A stretch of 64,000 bases of DNA from Prionace glauca (GCA_037974335.1 CM075760.1:45719138-45783137); one strand, 5' to 3'; counted from the first letter of the stretch, positions 10,045 through 21,018 are shown. Made by a program: numbers and translations. Notes: generated from the sequence alone by a model not told the origin.

Positions 10045-11190
10045 GATTTTTGCTATTTTTCTCACTATCAGCATTCACGGGCCAACAATTGCCTGCATCA
10101 ACTCATTGAAAAGTCTGGAACTACGAGAGAGAGTTTGGCAGTGTACAAGCTGAGACATTGTATATACCTCTGATACTGTGTGTGCCCTTGTATCTTTCGA
10201 GTTACCGGGATCTCTATATGTCTGCGTCTGAATCTAGTGTGCCCCTGCATCTACATGTGTCCCTGAATCTGTGTATGCCTCCCTGTATCTCTGTAGGCTC
10301 CAATACCTGTGTGTGTGTGTGTGTATCCCTGTAAATGTCTGATTCTTTGTGCCTTTTTTCAGACTAAACCGTGAAAATGTCTGACAAACGAATTGCAGAG
10401 GGCAGCAATGTTTACCCAGAAAGATTCTGAATTTGATTTACGTCTGATAACTGCATCAAATTTACAATCTGAAGTCTCACATAATCCCAACTTCAATTTC
10501 CAGACATGATCTCCCAATGGGAAATGAAGAACACGATTTATCTGCGGTGCCTGGTTATAAAAAGGGCGAATACGCCAGCCGAGATCCTTCTATAAACTCC
10601 AATCTCGGACAATATCGTTCAATATTCATATTTCAGCAACCGGTTCGCAGACTCACAAGCATCAGAGCCTGCAGTCGCTGTTTTCCGCCAGCAGATGGTG
10701 GTGTTGTATCATTTTAATCACAAGGTTAGTGCAGCAGGTTTGAGGATATTTGAGGAAAATTTATTTCCCTGTTTCCATGGAAAGGGAACAATCAGTAAAG
10801 CAATGGCATTAATATCTCTGTCAGTAACATTCACAGGAAAATCTGGCCGAAGGATAGTGAATTTAATACTTGCATTCATATTTACCTTCCGGCTAGTGAA
10901 CATGTCGATTACCAGCTAATTATTGAATAACCTTACATTTTAGTGATTTAAAGATTTGTCTATTTTATCGTCCAGACATTATCAAATAATATTTCATTAT
11001 AATTGGACACATGTCTCTTTTTCGCTGGATTTTCCATTCCTCGGCGCTCATTTTTTTCCTTAGTCCGTTCAGAAATCCAGCCGAACCCTGCCTCTATAAT
11101 ATGTTCTGTGTATATGTAAATATAGTTCCTTCTTATAATTTTTGACTTTAGCACAATTCGAGCCCTAACTCACTCTGATCTATAACACAA

Positions 11191-11748
11191 TTTCATCCAC
11201 TTCATGAACTTTTTAGTTAATATATTCTTCTCACTCGCTCTTTGTTCGATTCCATCTATTGGACACATTTGATAGAAAAACAATTAGTGAGAAAGTGTCT
11301 GCTTTATTAGTGATACACGGGTGTGTTCAGTAGTGCATGACATAGAGCCTAGCACAATAATATCTGAGATGGAGCCTAATGTAACGTAAGTGAACTCTTG
11401 ACTAAGTAATAATAGTCCAGAGACGATGACTTGTAGCATTTATCATGGCATGTCTACATGTATTAATAAATGAAGCGGCATGTAATGTACTGTAAACAGT
11501 TGCAAAGTCTATTGCAATAATGATTCAAATGAGTCAAACGCAGTATATAAAGAAACATGGCCTAGTGCATTACTGTACAAGACTGCACCAAATGTGTGAT
11601 TGTAGTGAACACTGCCATGAACAGTCACAAATGAGACAGGGTTAATTGTAGCCCTGATAGAAGCAAACCCCAGTGCATGAATAATAAAATTAAACTTCAG
11701 ATTGCGTGATCATTGGTCCCAAACTGGTTGGGAGTATATTTAGTTGCT
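11191..11748. other. Start of palindrome spacer, no gene seen
   Basis: AT-rich sequence with loose internal similarity between short segments ending in CATGAC or CATGAA and AATAATA. No domain, tRNA or known repeat was recognised. Confidence 0.4.
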
Positions 11749-11823
11749 GTCTCTGTGGCGCAATTGGTCAGCGCGTTTGGCTGTTAACCGTAAAGGTTGG
11801 TGGTTCGAGACCACCCAGAAACG
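11749..11823 (+). tRNA. tRNA-Asn-like copy (GTT), probably a pseudogene
   Basis: Clearly tRNA-Asn with anticodon GTT and an intact TTCGAGA T loop, but one base longer than the other copies (an extra T after AACCG in the anticodon 3' stem). It has a C-A mismatch in the acceptor (GTCTCTG against CAGAAAC) and TTTGG in the 5' anticodon stem. A T4 run follows at 11826. Pol III could still transcribe it, but proper folding is doubtful. It lies just inside the palindrome spacer. Confidence 0.75.
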
Positions 11824-11973
11824 GAATTTTACTATTTCCTCACCATCAGCATTCACGGTTAAACAGTTGCCTGTTGGCAATGGGTCCGTGGGTGCCAATA
11901 AAAATTAGCTGTCAATTGTTTCCGGCTGTACTGTTATCTGGTATTACCAACATTATTTAATGACGATTGACTT

Positions 11974-12075
11974 CAAACATATTACATATAACATTATATA
12001 TACATATACACACATATATATATATCTGTACACCATTACATATATATATATCATATATATATAATATATATGTGT
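11974..12075. repeat. AT/ACAT microsatellite
   Basis: Runs of TATA, ACATATAT and TATATATC over about 100 bp. Simple-sequence DNA, and the source of an artefactual - strand reading frame. Confidence 0.85.
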
Positions 12076-12114
12076 AATTATAACTTTAAACAAATACAAT
12101 TGAAAAATGAACTT

Positions 12115-12330
12115 GTGGCTGAGCATTTGTTCCAATTCCATATTCCTGTTTCCATTCATTCCTGGATAGATCATAAATCTGTCTAACCCAAACTGAAATG
12201 TGTTCAGTGATGGAACATCAGAACCCTCTGGAGTAGAGAATTCCCAAGATTCACCTGCCTTTGAGTGAAGCAATTTCTCCTCATCTCAGTCCTGAATCAT
12301 CAGCGCCTTATCCTGAGATTGTGTTCCCTG
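12115..12330 (-). mobile_element. LINE 3'-end fragment
   Basis: On the - strand it carries the usual CR1-like C-terminal block: the AATTCCCAAGATTCACCTGCC and 'TTTGAGTGAAG' region corresponds to the ORF2 tail FFTQ..W.SLP seen in the LINE at 40.7 kb. Heavily diverged. Confidence 0.6.
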
Positions 12331-12393
12331 TGTAGAAATAAAACAAAAGGCAGGTGGCGCATGGATAAATTAATATTTTAAAATTAGCCAGCT

Positions 12394-12465
12394 TCCCTGG
12401 TGGTCTAGTGGTTAGGATTCGGCGCTTTCACCGCCGCGGCCCGGGTTCGATTCCCGGTCAGGGAA
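12394..12465 (+). tRNA. tRNA-Glu (TTC)
   Basis: A 72-nt textbook gene. Acceptor TCCCTGG pairs with TCAGGGA, the anticodon arm CGGCG-CTTTCAC-CGCCG reads TTC, the T arm CCGGG-TTCGATT-CCCGG is fully paired, and A and B boxes are consensus. Decodes GAA. First gene of tandem unit A. Confidence 0.96.
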
Positions 12466-12892
12466 TATAGATTTATTGCTGTACAACAATCCTGTGTTAC
12501 TTCCCGGTCTGCACCAGTTCTGTCGGAATCAGCATCAGGGAGATTTCCTCTTTAGCATCTGAATTGGAAATGTCACATTTAAAGAACAAAGAACAAAGAA
12601 AAAAGGGAGCGACAGGTTACAAAGCGTTGATGATACAAATGCTGAGATTATTCGAAGAGAGATAAAAATGATGCATCAATGATTGGGTAGAAATCATTGC
12701 TCCCTTAGATATTTGCGAGACGAACGCTTTTAAATTTTGCTGTTCGGGATAAGATGTACAATCAGATTGAAAATAACGGTTATCTTCCTGAATTCAGTGA
12801 CATGGGCTTTCAGTCGAACCGTCGGAACCTGCAGGAACACAGCCTAGTTGAACATTGCAGACAGGCCGATTTGCTGCATTAGTTTCCCAGTT

Positions 12893-12965
12893 GTTTCTGT
12901 AGTGTAGTGGTTATCACGTTCGCCTCACACGCGAAAGGTCCCCGGTTCGAAACCAGGCAGGAACA
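12893..12965 (+). tRNA. tRNA-Val (CAC)
   Basis: A 73-nt cloverleaf: GTTTCTG acceptor, D arm TAGTGTAGTGGTTATCA, anticodon loop CCTCACA (CAC), T loop TTCGAAA. One mismatch in the T stem (CCCGG against CCAGG) and a T-G pair in the acceptor are tolerable. Decodes GTG. Its duplicate at 14727 has decayed. Confidence 0.88.
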
Positions 12966-13388
12966 ATCGTTAAGCTTGCTTATGTCGGGGAAGGGATATT
13001 GTTTGGTTTCAGTTTGTTGCGGCACATTATCCGAACCTCGATGTTAAAGACATGTTATCATTTCTCTGATTTCATCCTCAAATACTTTCTGTGAAATAAG
13101 GTGCACTGACGGGGAAGTTCGATTTTGACACCGAGCATTTATTCGCATCTCGTTCAGTCTCCAACAGAATGTAATGGGTTTATAGGGGCGCAGACAAATA
13201 TGGTTATTCACCATCAGAAATTTCTGATAGTAGTGTGTGCTCAAACAGTCAGATACAAGTAATACTGTAAGTGAACTGGAGGAAAAGGCGCACATTTCAC
13301 AGAAGAATCACATGACGAAAACGACACACTGCACACTACTGCATTCAATCTTACCACAGCAGTCAGGATCAAAATTTCAATCCATTTC

Positions 13389-13457
13389 ACTGGCGTTGGG
13401 ATTCGAACCCACACCTCCACGGAGATTGGAGCCTTAGACCGCTCGGCCGTACAACCA
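13389..13457 (-). pseudogene. tRNA-Leu with anticodon arm deleted
   Basis: On the - strand it reads a class II tRNA: GGCCGAGCGGTCTAAGGC (A box and D arm), a variable arm CTCCGTGGAG, then GTGGGTTCGAATCCCA (B box). Between D arm and variable arm about 13 bases are missing, which removes the anticodon stem-loop. Compared with vertebrate tRNA-Leu(AAG), the loss fits deletion between two TAAGGC repeats. The pol III promoter is intact, but the product cannot decode. Confidence 0.8.
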
Positions 13458-13564
13458 CATTGACATATGTCACAATCATATTATTTAATGGAAATGTTAC
13501 TGAAATTCGTTTAAAGAAATGGAGTTGGGAAAGGCCATCGGGAGGATTGAGCCTGATCCTTCTC

Positions 13565-13690
13565 TGAATCAGGTCAGCCTGAACTGTGTAACAAACAGAA
13601 ATCATCTCACTTTAGAAACACAATGAGCTGCACTGAAGGTTCACCATCATTTAAACTGTCCTTAAGCTCGTCGTTTCTTAATTTCCTGTT
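13565..13690 (-). repeat. Inverted copy of the 5.9-kb segment
   Basis: The reverse complement shares long identical strings with 5883-6015, outside the left arm. It belongs to the same set of local inverted duplications around the tRNA cluster. Confidence 0.7.
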
Positions 13691-14068
13691 GCTCTGATTT
13701 TTGAAGGGAAGTAATGGGGGGTGGAGATGGCCTTCGCGTGATATTCGTCTCCATCGAGTATAGACTGAAGGCTCTGAAGAAGATGTCACAGCTTCTGAAC
13801 TCTGGGGACTTACTGGGGGTGGGAGAACATTCTGACTGCCGGGTCCCGGAGTAACAAGGTAACACTGAGCTGGTGATGGCGGAACCCGGGTGTTCCAATG
13901 GTGCAACGCCATCGTTTTCACCACCATGGGCTCGATGACAGGTGTCAAGTGTGGAAATAAGCAGAGTATGTTTTTATAATGAGAAACCTACCTATTGTGT
14001 GACGGAAGAGAAGGAAGAGAAAGGCTAAAATGAGGATGATCCGCTGATTGGGAAAGTCACTGTCAGTT

Positions 14069-14110
14069 TCCCTGTTGGATCAGTGGTTTGGATTCTGCAC
14101 TGTGGCCACA
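14069..14110 (+). pseudogene. tRNA-Glu 5'-half relic
   Basis: TCCCTGTTGGATCAGTGGTT then GGATTCTGCAC tracks the tRNA-Glu acceptor and D arm, then loses similarity before the T arm. It sits between tandem units A and B and suggests a third, older Glu copy. Confidence 0.55.
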
Positions 14111-14247
14111 AGTTTATATCACTTGTGTGTGATATAAACATGACAATGTGAAGGAGAAACTTGTATTTGGTGAATAAAAAGACAGAAACAAAACAAAAGG
14201 CAGGTGGTTCATGGATAAATTAATATTTTATAAAGCGTTTACCAGCT

Positions 14248-14319
14248 TCCCTGGTGGTCTAGTGGTTAGGATTCGGTGCTTTCACCGCCGCGGCCCGGGT
14301 TCGATTCCCGGTCAGGGAA
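14248..14319 (+). tRNA. tRNA-Glu (TTC)
   Basis: 72 nt, differing from the unit A gene only in the anticodon stem (CGGTG against CGGCG, giving a T-G pair with CGCCG). Anticodon loop CTTTCAC, T arm and both pol III boxes intact. Expected to be functional. Confidence 0.94.
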
Positions 14320-14726
14320 TGTAGATTTATTGCTGTACAACAATCCTGTGTTACTTCCCGGTCTGCACCAGTTCTGGCGGAATCAGTATCAGGGAGATTT
14401 CCTCTTCAGTATCTGAATTGGAAATGTCAGATTTGAAGAACAAAGGAATAAGGGGAGCGACAGGATACAAAATGCGGATGATTATTGGAAGAAAGATGAA
14501 AATGATGTGTTAATGAATGGACAGAAATCATTGCTCCCTTAGATATTTGCTGGACGAACGCTTTTAAATATTGATGTTGGGGATAAGTTGTACAATCAGA
14601 TTGAAAGTAACGGTTATCTTCCTGAATTCAGTGACATGGGCTCTCAGTCTAACCATCGGAACCTGCAGCAACACAGCGCAGTTGAACATTGAAGACAGGC
14701 AGGTTTGCTCTACCCTGTTTCCAGCT

Positions 14727-14799
14727 TTTTCTGTAGTGTAACGGTTATCACACTCGCCTCACACGCGCATGGTCTCCGGATCAAATCCGGGCAGGACCT
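14727..14799 (+). pseudogene. tRNA-Val (CAC) pseudogene
   Basis: Keeps anticodon loop CCTCACA, but the T loop reads GGATCAAATCC instead of GGTTCGAAACC (B box broken), the D arm has TGTAACGG, and the first two acceptor pairs are lost (TTTTCTG against CAGGACC). Decayed duplicate of 12893-12965. Confidence 0.8.
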
Positions 14800-15239
14800 T
14801 TGATTAAGCTTTCTCATGTCGGGGAAGGGAAAATTGTTTGATTTCAGTTTGTTGCTTAACATTATCTGAACCTCGGTGTTAAAGACATGTTATCACTGCT
14901 CTGATTTCACCCTCAAATGTTTTCTATGAAATAAAGTGCACTGAGGGGAAAGTTCGATTTTGACACCGAGCATTTATTCGCATTTCGTTCAGTCCCCAAC
15001 AGAATTTAATGGGTTTCTAGGTGCAGACTAATATGGTTAATCACCATCTGAAATATCTGATAGTAGTGTGTGCTCAAAAAGACAGAAACTAGTGATACTG
15101 GAAGTGTTTGCAGTCTCGATGTTGTGCTACTTGTTATAATTCACACTCAGTTACTCGTTTGAAAAGAATCATATTGAACTCGGAAACTTAACTCCACATC
15201 TGTTTCAAGCCCTGCTGAGAAATTCCAGTCCTTCCTGTT

Positions 15240-15720
15240 TTTATTCTAACAGGAATCATAGGAGGAGGAGCAGGCCATTCGGTCCATCGAGATTTCCACC
15301 ATTCAATACCATCATGGCTGATATTGGGATACAACTTAGTTTTTCCACCAGCTCCCCAGATCCCTGAATTCTCTAAGAGATCAGAAACCTGTTTATCCCA
15401 ACCTTAAATGTGCTCGATGATGGGGCATACATAACTGTCAGGCACAGAAAATACCAAAGATTCTTGCCCTTTGAGTGAAGTAATTTTTCCTTATCTTAGC
15501 CCTAAATGAGCAGCTGGTGATCTGTGCCGCAGGGGGTTAGATTCCCGACCAGCAGAGAAAAAGAAAATCTCTCAGCCTCCATCCTATCAAACCGAATCAG
15601 CACTGTGTAAGTTTAAATAGATCACCGCTTATTCTTCTAAACTCCAGAGACTTTCATCACAGGACAACTCACTGACCCCAGGGAGCAATCTGGTGAACCT
15701 TCTCTTTACCGTTTCTAATG
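15240..15720 (-). mobile_element. LINE 3'-end fragments
   Basis: The - strand ends in the AGGAGCAGGCCATTCGGTCC tail motif typical of the CR1-like elements here, followed inward by the decayed ORF2 C-terminal region (GATTCTTGCCCTTTGAGTGA corresponds to the FFTQ.. block). The stretch to about 15720 continues in the same sense. No open frame. Confidence 0.6.
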
Positions 15721-16124
15721 CAAAGCGTAAACATTTTTAAATGTGAAAGTCACATCTGCGCAGAATATTCAACCTGGTTTCAACAAAACCCTGTGTAACA
15801 GGAGAAACACCTCGTTATTTTTAAACTCCAGTCTGCCGGCAATAAGAACAAAATGTAATTTCCCTTCCAATTATCTGCTGAACCAACATGCTAACTTTAT
15901 ACATTCCTTGTACAAACGCATCTACTCTATTCTTAATATCAACATTTATATTTATCAGCTCGTCAAATACGTTCTGCTCTTTCGATTTCTTCTCCCAAAG
16001 AAAATATCGTTTTGCTTTCCAAAATGGCACCTGATCTGCCCCTCCACTCATAAGAACACTCTGTTTCGCTTCAGAGTACGACTTACCTTTTTCCTAGAGT
16101 TTATATGAGCTAAACGTGGCCTGG

Positions 16125-16197
16125 AGGCTCCAGCGAGAATTGAACTCGCGACCCCTGGTTTACAAGACCAGTGCTCTAACCACTGAGCTATGGAGCC
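16125..16197 (-). tRNA. tRNA-Thr (TGT)
   Basis: A 73-nt - strand cloverleaf. GGCTCCA acceptor pairs with TGGAGCC, anticodon arm CTGGT-CTTGTAA-ACCAG (TGT), T arm GCGAG-TTCAATT-CTCGC. All stems pair and the internal promoters are intact. Decodes ACA. Single copy in the window. Confidence 0.95.
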
Positions 16198-16814
16198 AAA
16201 TGCTGCGGACTCCTTGCGGTACGAGTAACATTATCGGTGGATTGAGGAGCAGGATGGGGTTTGAGGTGGGGGATTTTTGATGAATGTGGAAATGTCTGAG
16301 GTGGAGAGCAGAAAGTTAAAAGACACAGCTTGAAAGTGACATGATTTGACATGTGTGCTTTGTGTGTATCTGACATCTATGTTGTGTATCTGACATGTAT
16401 GTTCTTCAGAGTTTATCGTTAGTATTACATCTCTGACTTCTCCAGCTCCGATGCCAGTTCATCCAGCTGGAAGATTTAAATGTTGTTCCCTTCACAGACG
16501 CTGTGGGGCGATTGATTTCTGCGTTTCTCCTGAGAGGAGAGATTCAGTGGGATGAGTGTGTTTGCTCTGGAATTCAGAATAATCAGAGATGATCTTATTG
16601 AAACATCTGAAACTGAGAAACAGTGTGACATGAAAACCTTGAGAAGGTTTTTTCCCCCCGCCCCCTCCCCTGGCTAAATTGTTACGAACCAAAAAAAAGA
16701 AGGTGAATGATGTGAGAGGAGTTTGGAATGCTTGGGAAAGGTGAAGCTCAGAATTGAAAGATGTGAATGATCTAATTGATGATAGAGAGGGATGGATAGA
16801 AACTTTGGGGATTC

Positions 16815-17137
16815 TGCCTCAGCAGGACTAGAGGGCACAGCCTCAAAATAAGGGGGGGGGGTGCAGTTTAGAACGGAGTTGAGGAGGAACTTCTTCACTC
16901 AAAGGGTGGTGAATCTCTGGAATTCTCTGCCCGTTGAAGTGGTGGAGGCTGCCTCGCTAAATATATTTAAGACACGGGTAGATAGGTTTTTGGTAGGCAA
17001 GGGGATTAAGAGTTATGAGGAGAAAGCGGGAAAGTGGAACTGAGCCACTTCAGATCAGCCGTGATCTTATTGAATGGCGGGGCAGGCTCAAGGGGCTAGA
17101 TGGCCTACTCCTGCTCCTATTTCTTATGTTCTTATGA
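16815..17137 (+). mobile_element. Short 3' copy of the young CR1-like LINE
   Basis: About 320 bp ending in CTCCTGCTCCTATTTC and TTATGTTCTTATG, nearly identical to the ends of the LINEs at 7.6 and 40.9 kb. It encodes the RTELRRNFFTQRVV..LWNSLP tail to the stop. Severe 5' truncation. Confidence 0.92.
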
Positions 17138-17235
17138 TTCATTGTAAACTGAAATCTGAACAAACTGAGACACCAAATGGAAAAGCCATATTTTCTCTAT
17201 GCATTTCAGGTTAAGGAACGGGCTGTAGGCTATGT

Positions 17236-17308
17236 GCCCGGCTAGCTTAGTCGGTAGAGCATGAGACTCTTAATCTCAGGGTCGTGGGTTCGAGCCCCAC
17301 GTTGGGCG
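17236..17308 (+). tRNA. tRNA-Lys (CTT)
   Basis: 73 nt. GCCCGGC acceptor with GTTGGGC (one G-T pair), D arm TAGCTTAGTCGGTAGAGCA, anticodon arm GAGAC-TCTTAAT-reading CTT, T arm GTGGG-TTCGAGC-CCCAC. A T7 terminator follows within about five bases (ATGTTTTTTTA). Decodes AAG. Confidence 0.95.
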
Positions 17309-18290
17309 TTAATGTTTTTTTAGACTTTACCTCATTCCTGGGTGAATTCCAGATCTCCCATCCCCCAGAAATGTCACGACTCAAACTCAGTCACTCTCTC
17401 CTTTCTACCTTGTTCATTTCACAGTTGTGAATGAAAACTGCCTCCAGATCACTGGAAAGCGGTGAGTTTAGCGCTGAACTCAGCGAGAGATTTTGTTCTC
17501 ATTTATTAGGAGATTTAAACCCAGATCTGCGAGATTGTGTCAGTGGAAACAACAATCATCTCCATTGTAATTCAATCACTTCAGCCTTCCATCCGATAAA
17601 AAAAACTATTTGTTTTTTCCTCCTCTCTCTCTCTATTTTCCTTGATTCTGTACTTGTTTGTAAACCATAAAAGCATCAATTTCTTCCAGTTAGGGTCAAA
17701 GGTCAGCAACCTGTATCATTCCCTCTCTTTCCCTCCACAGAAACTGTTGAAACTGATGAATCTTCCAGCATTTTCCGTTTTGAGGTGGGATTTGCAGCAA
17801 CTAAAATTCCTTCTTTTGGATCACAGTGGATCACTTTTCTGTGACTGAACCATAACTGTCTCAATAGTTAAAGGGCTGAGGTTTTAAATAATAAGAGCCC
17901 CGAATATGTCACCCTGTCTGACATGAAATGAAACAAAATGAAAATTATTAATTATGTCACAAAATGCTGCTAACACAATATAGATTTCATTGTCAGCATT
18001 TGTTGTTTATCCCTATTTCCCACTGAACTAACTATGTTGTTGGGCCGTTTCAGAGGGCAGTTTAGACTCAATTCCATTGCCTCACATTCTCTCTCCAGAG
18101 ATGCCGTCATGCCTGTTGAGATTTTCCAGCATTTTAAGTTTTTTAAGTTCCAGCATCTGCAGTAATTTGCTGTCGGCTGAAGGAGTCATTCCTGTTCTAT
18201 CAAAACAATTTTTGTTCCTCGACAAGCCGTTCTGGAGAATTTGAAAAACGCTGAAATGTACCGGTCAGATTAAGGCTGCTATTCGCATCT
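17309..18290. other. Between tRNA-Lys and tRNA-Glu(CTC)
   Basis: No gene seen. Around 17990-18170 lies decayed interspersed repeat sequence. The motif at 18120-18170 (ATTTTCCAGCATTTTAAGTT...CAGCATCTGCAGTAATTTGC) is the reverse of the repeat also seen at 42190-42260. Confidence 0.45.
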
Positions 18291-18362
18291 TCCCTGGTGG
18301 TCTAGTGGTTAGGATTCGGCGCTCTCACTGCCGCGGCCCGAGTTCGATTCCCGGTCAGGGAA
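18291..18362 (+). tRNA. tRNA-Glu (CTC)
   Basis: 72 nt, same backbone as the Glu(TTC) genes, but loop CTCTCAC gives anticodon CTC (decodes GAG). Acceptor is perfect. The anticodon stem ends in a G-T pair, and the T stem has one A-C mismatch (CCGAG against CCCGG). A T4 run lies at 18368-18371. Probably functional, slightly degraded. Confidence 0.85.
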
Positions 18363-19425
18363 TGCAGGTTTTGTTGCTGCCGATCAGCCCAAGATTTAGG
18401 AGGGGCTGAAATTCCTTCCCGATGGAAAACAGGAGCGATCATTGTGTCAGTTTGAACTACCTGGAGAAACAAAATAAACCCATTGGCCCAATCCCGGCAA
18501 TTTATAATTTCATTCCCCTTGCTGCTTCCTCCTGTCAAAATGAATAATAATACATTCTATTCCACTACATTTCACTGCAGCTCACCATACTCAAAGATCA
18601 TTCGCAGCCTCTGCCTCTTCGAGAGCTTCTTGTGGGAAATCTGCTGAACAACATGAGCTTTTCACAGTTCTGCTGTGATATCTGAGATTTGTATCTCACT
18701 GATCATCATTACTGTCTCCATTGCTTCATCCCAGGTCACTGTCACTACAGATATAGTCACACAGTCATTCTATCATCTGCAGCAAATGATATTCCCTTCC
18801 TTTGCTTTCACATACATTCACCTCCAGAAACTGGTTACACGGTGAGTATAATGTTCTGTTTAGCTGACAGTTTATCATCAATCCTGTTCCAGAATGGAGT
18901 AGCACCGTGTCAAAGTAGGTGGGAGTTGGTGACTCCACCAGTTCTGAAACCTCACTGAACCCCCGCGTATTTAGCCCCGCCCTCTCACCCTCCATCGCTC
19001 CAACTCATTGATAAATGTCACTATTAAAACTAATGATGGTGAACTGAAGACGTGGAATCGAGATGAATAAATGGTGCTGGTCTGCGGCCGGGGCGTGGGG
19101 TGGGGGGTGGGGGGGGGGGGGTGGCTGGTGTAGCATTTGTTGGGGGATGGAGGTGGGGGGAGGGAGGCGCCGGGGGCGAGGGGTGCGGAGGGCATGGGAA
19201 ATTATGATGGATGCTGAGATGATAATGTCCATGAAATACTAGCCCCAAACTCCCATTGAGTTACATTCAGAGTCAGATTGCAGCTCGGAACAGAAAAATG
19301 GATTGTCTGCGATTACACTTAATAAAATCCCGTGTCAACTTTCGACAGTGAGATTGGTATAATGAGCTAATAACTAAATTCAGTGCACAGTTAGTCATTT
19401 TGAGACTCTCATGCAATTTACAGTG
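18363..19425. other. Inner flank of right palindrome arm
   Basis: No gene recognised. Contains a G-rich tract at 19085-19195 (runs of up to 13 G) that could form quadruplex structures. The - strand open frames here are its C-rich translation and are not genes. Confidence 0.5.
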
Positions 19426-20256
19426 TGTGTTATAGATCAGAGTGAGTTAGGGCTCGAATTGTGCTGAATTAAACATTATAACAAGCAACTACATTTTAAA
19501 TATACACAGAACACAATATAGAGGCAGGGTTCGGCTGGATTTCTAAACGGACTAAGGAAAAAAAATGAGCACTGAGGAATAGAAAATCCAGCAAAGAGTA
19601 GATATGTGTCCATTATAATGAAATATTATTTGATAATGTCTGGATGAGAGAATAGACAAATCTTTAAATCACTAAAATGCAAGGTTACACAATAATTAGC
19701 TTGTAATCGACATGTTCACTAGCCGGAAGGCAAGTATTAAATTCGCTATCCTTGGCCAGATTTCCCTGTGAAAATACAGAGATATTAACGCCATTCGTAA
19801 CTAATTGTTCCCTTTCCATGGAAACAGGGAAATAATTATTCCTCAAACCTGCTGCACTAACGTCGTGATTAAAGTGATACAACACCACCATCCGCTGGCG
19901 GACTACTGTAACTGCAGGCGCTGGTGCTTTTGAGTCTGCGAACCGGTTACTGAAATATGAATATTGAACGATATTGTCCGATATTGTTTATAGAAGGATC
20001 TCGGCTGGCGTATTCGCCCTTTTTATAACCAGACACCGTAGATAAACCGTGTTCTTCATTTCCCATTGACAGTTAATGTCTGGAGATTGAAGTTGGCATT
20101 ATTTGAAACTTCAAATTGTACATTCGATGCAGTTATCAGACGTTAATCAAATTCAGAATCTTAGTGGGTAAACATTTCTGCCCTCTGCAATTCGTTTGTC
20201 AGACATTTTCACGGTTTAGTCTTAAAAAAGGCACAAAGAATCAGACATTTACAAGG

Positions 20257-20258
<2 letters not shown>

Positions 20259-20293
<35 letters not shown>
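20259..20293. repeat. (CA)n microsatellite
   Basis: About 17 CA dinucleotides. The left arm has the complementary but shorter (TG)n at 10308-10323, so the two have changed length since duplication. Confidence 0.95.
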
Positions 20294-20294
<1 letters not shown>

Positions 20295-20519
20295 ATTGGA
20301 GCCTACAGAGATACAGGAGGTCATCCACAGATTCAGACGCAGACATATAGAGATCCTGGTAACTCTAAAGATACAAGGGCACACACAGTATCAGAGGCAT
20401 ATACAATGTCTCAGCTTGTACACTGCCAAACTCTCTCTCGTAGTTCCAGACTTTTCAATGAGTTCAAGCAGGCAACTGTTGACCTGTGAATGCTGACAGT
20501 GAGAAGAATAGAAAAAATC

Positions 20520-20536
20520 CGTCTCTGAGTGGTCTC

Positions 20537-20572
<36 letters not shown>

Positions 20573-20593
20573 GACCAATTGCGCCACAGAGAC
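20520..20593 (-). tRNA. tRNA-Asn (GTT)
   Basis: Mirror of 9971-10044. 74 nt, anticodon loop CTGTTAA, T arm GGTGG-TTCGAGA-CCACT, acceptor GTCTCTG with CAGAGAC fully paired. A T6 terminator follows (AAAAAA on the + strand at 20512-20517). Confidence 0.93.
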
Positions 20594-21018
20594 TGAGACA
20601 ACAGCTGTTTAACATCTTCTGAATTAGTGTGTCAATGACCACAATTCTATTTCTGAAAACCTGTTCCAGAACTGCAGCATGTTTACAATTCTATACAAGT
20701 CTCGTTAGGTTCCGTAGCACTGCTGTAGTGTGTTGGTTATTCCCTTTCTCCTATGAACGTGCAGGTAAAATGAATCCGTGTCTCTTATCACAGGGCGGAA
20801 TTCAACAGGAGGGAAGGGAACGAACCACAAGTAGCCTCACGATCCAATACTTGCCACTCAATCATCAATAACACCAGTCACCACTACACCTGCTTCCGAA
20901 TATTGCGACCCATTTCTCTCAGGATTTCTTCCAAGATTTAATATTGCCCCTTGTTTTCTCCTAATTTTAATAGGATGTTCACTTCAATAAACAGAGCGAA
21001 CGGAGAAAGAAGGGACTT

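Larger units (their letters stand above)
6151..11190 (+). repeat. Left arm of a large tRNA-bearing inverted repeat
   Basis: Matches the reverse complement of 19426-23312 across its length. Mirrored pairs: Gln 8338-8409/22151-22222, Gly 9472-9542/21019-21089, Asn 9971-10044/20520-20593. The coordinate sums are nearly constant (30560, 30561, 30564), so there are few indels. Outside a LINE inserted at about 6582-7676 the sum drops by about 1.1 kb, the LINE's length. The inner end lies at the shared GATCTATAACACA, the outer end near GAGTTCCAGGA. Confidence 0.92.
12335..13271 (+). repeat. Tandem tRNA unit A (Glu-Val)
   Basis: Direct duplicate of 14185-15107. Both begin near AAACAAAAGGCAGGTGG and end near TAGTGTGTGCTCAAA, with tRNA-Glu and tRNA-Val about 0.5 kb apart. 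Offset is 1854 bp at Glu and 1834 bp at Val. The stretch after Val (TTATC, GAACCTCG, ATGTTAAAGACATG) also resembles the outer part of both palindrome arms. Confidence 0.9.
14185..15107 (+). repeat. Tandem tRNA unit B (Glu-Val)
   Basis: Second copy of unit A (12335-13271), same order and spacing, diverged by scattered substitutions and small indels. The Glu gene stays sound while the Val gene has decayed. Confidence 0.9.

Noticed and set aside
15505-15570. Possible tRNA 3' half (GGTTAGATTCCCGACCAGC)
   Set aside because: No matching acceptor or anticodon arm; lies inside a LINE fragment.
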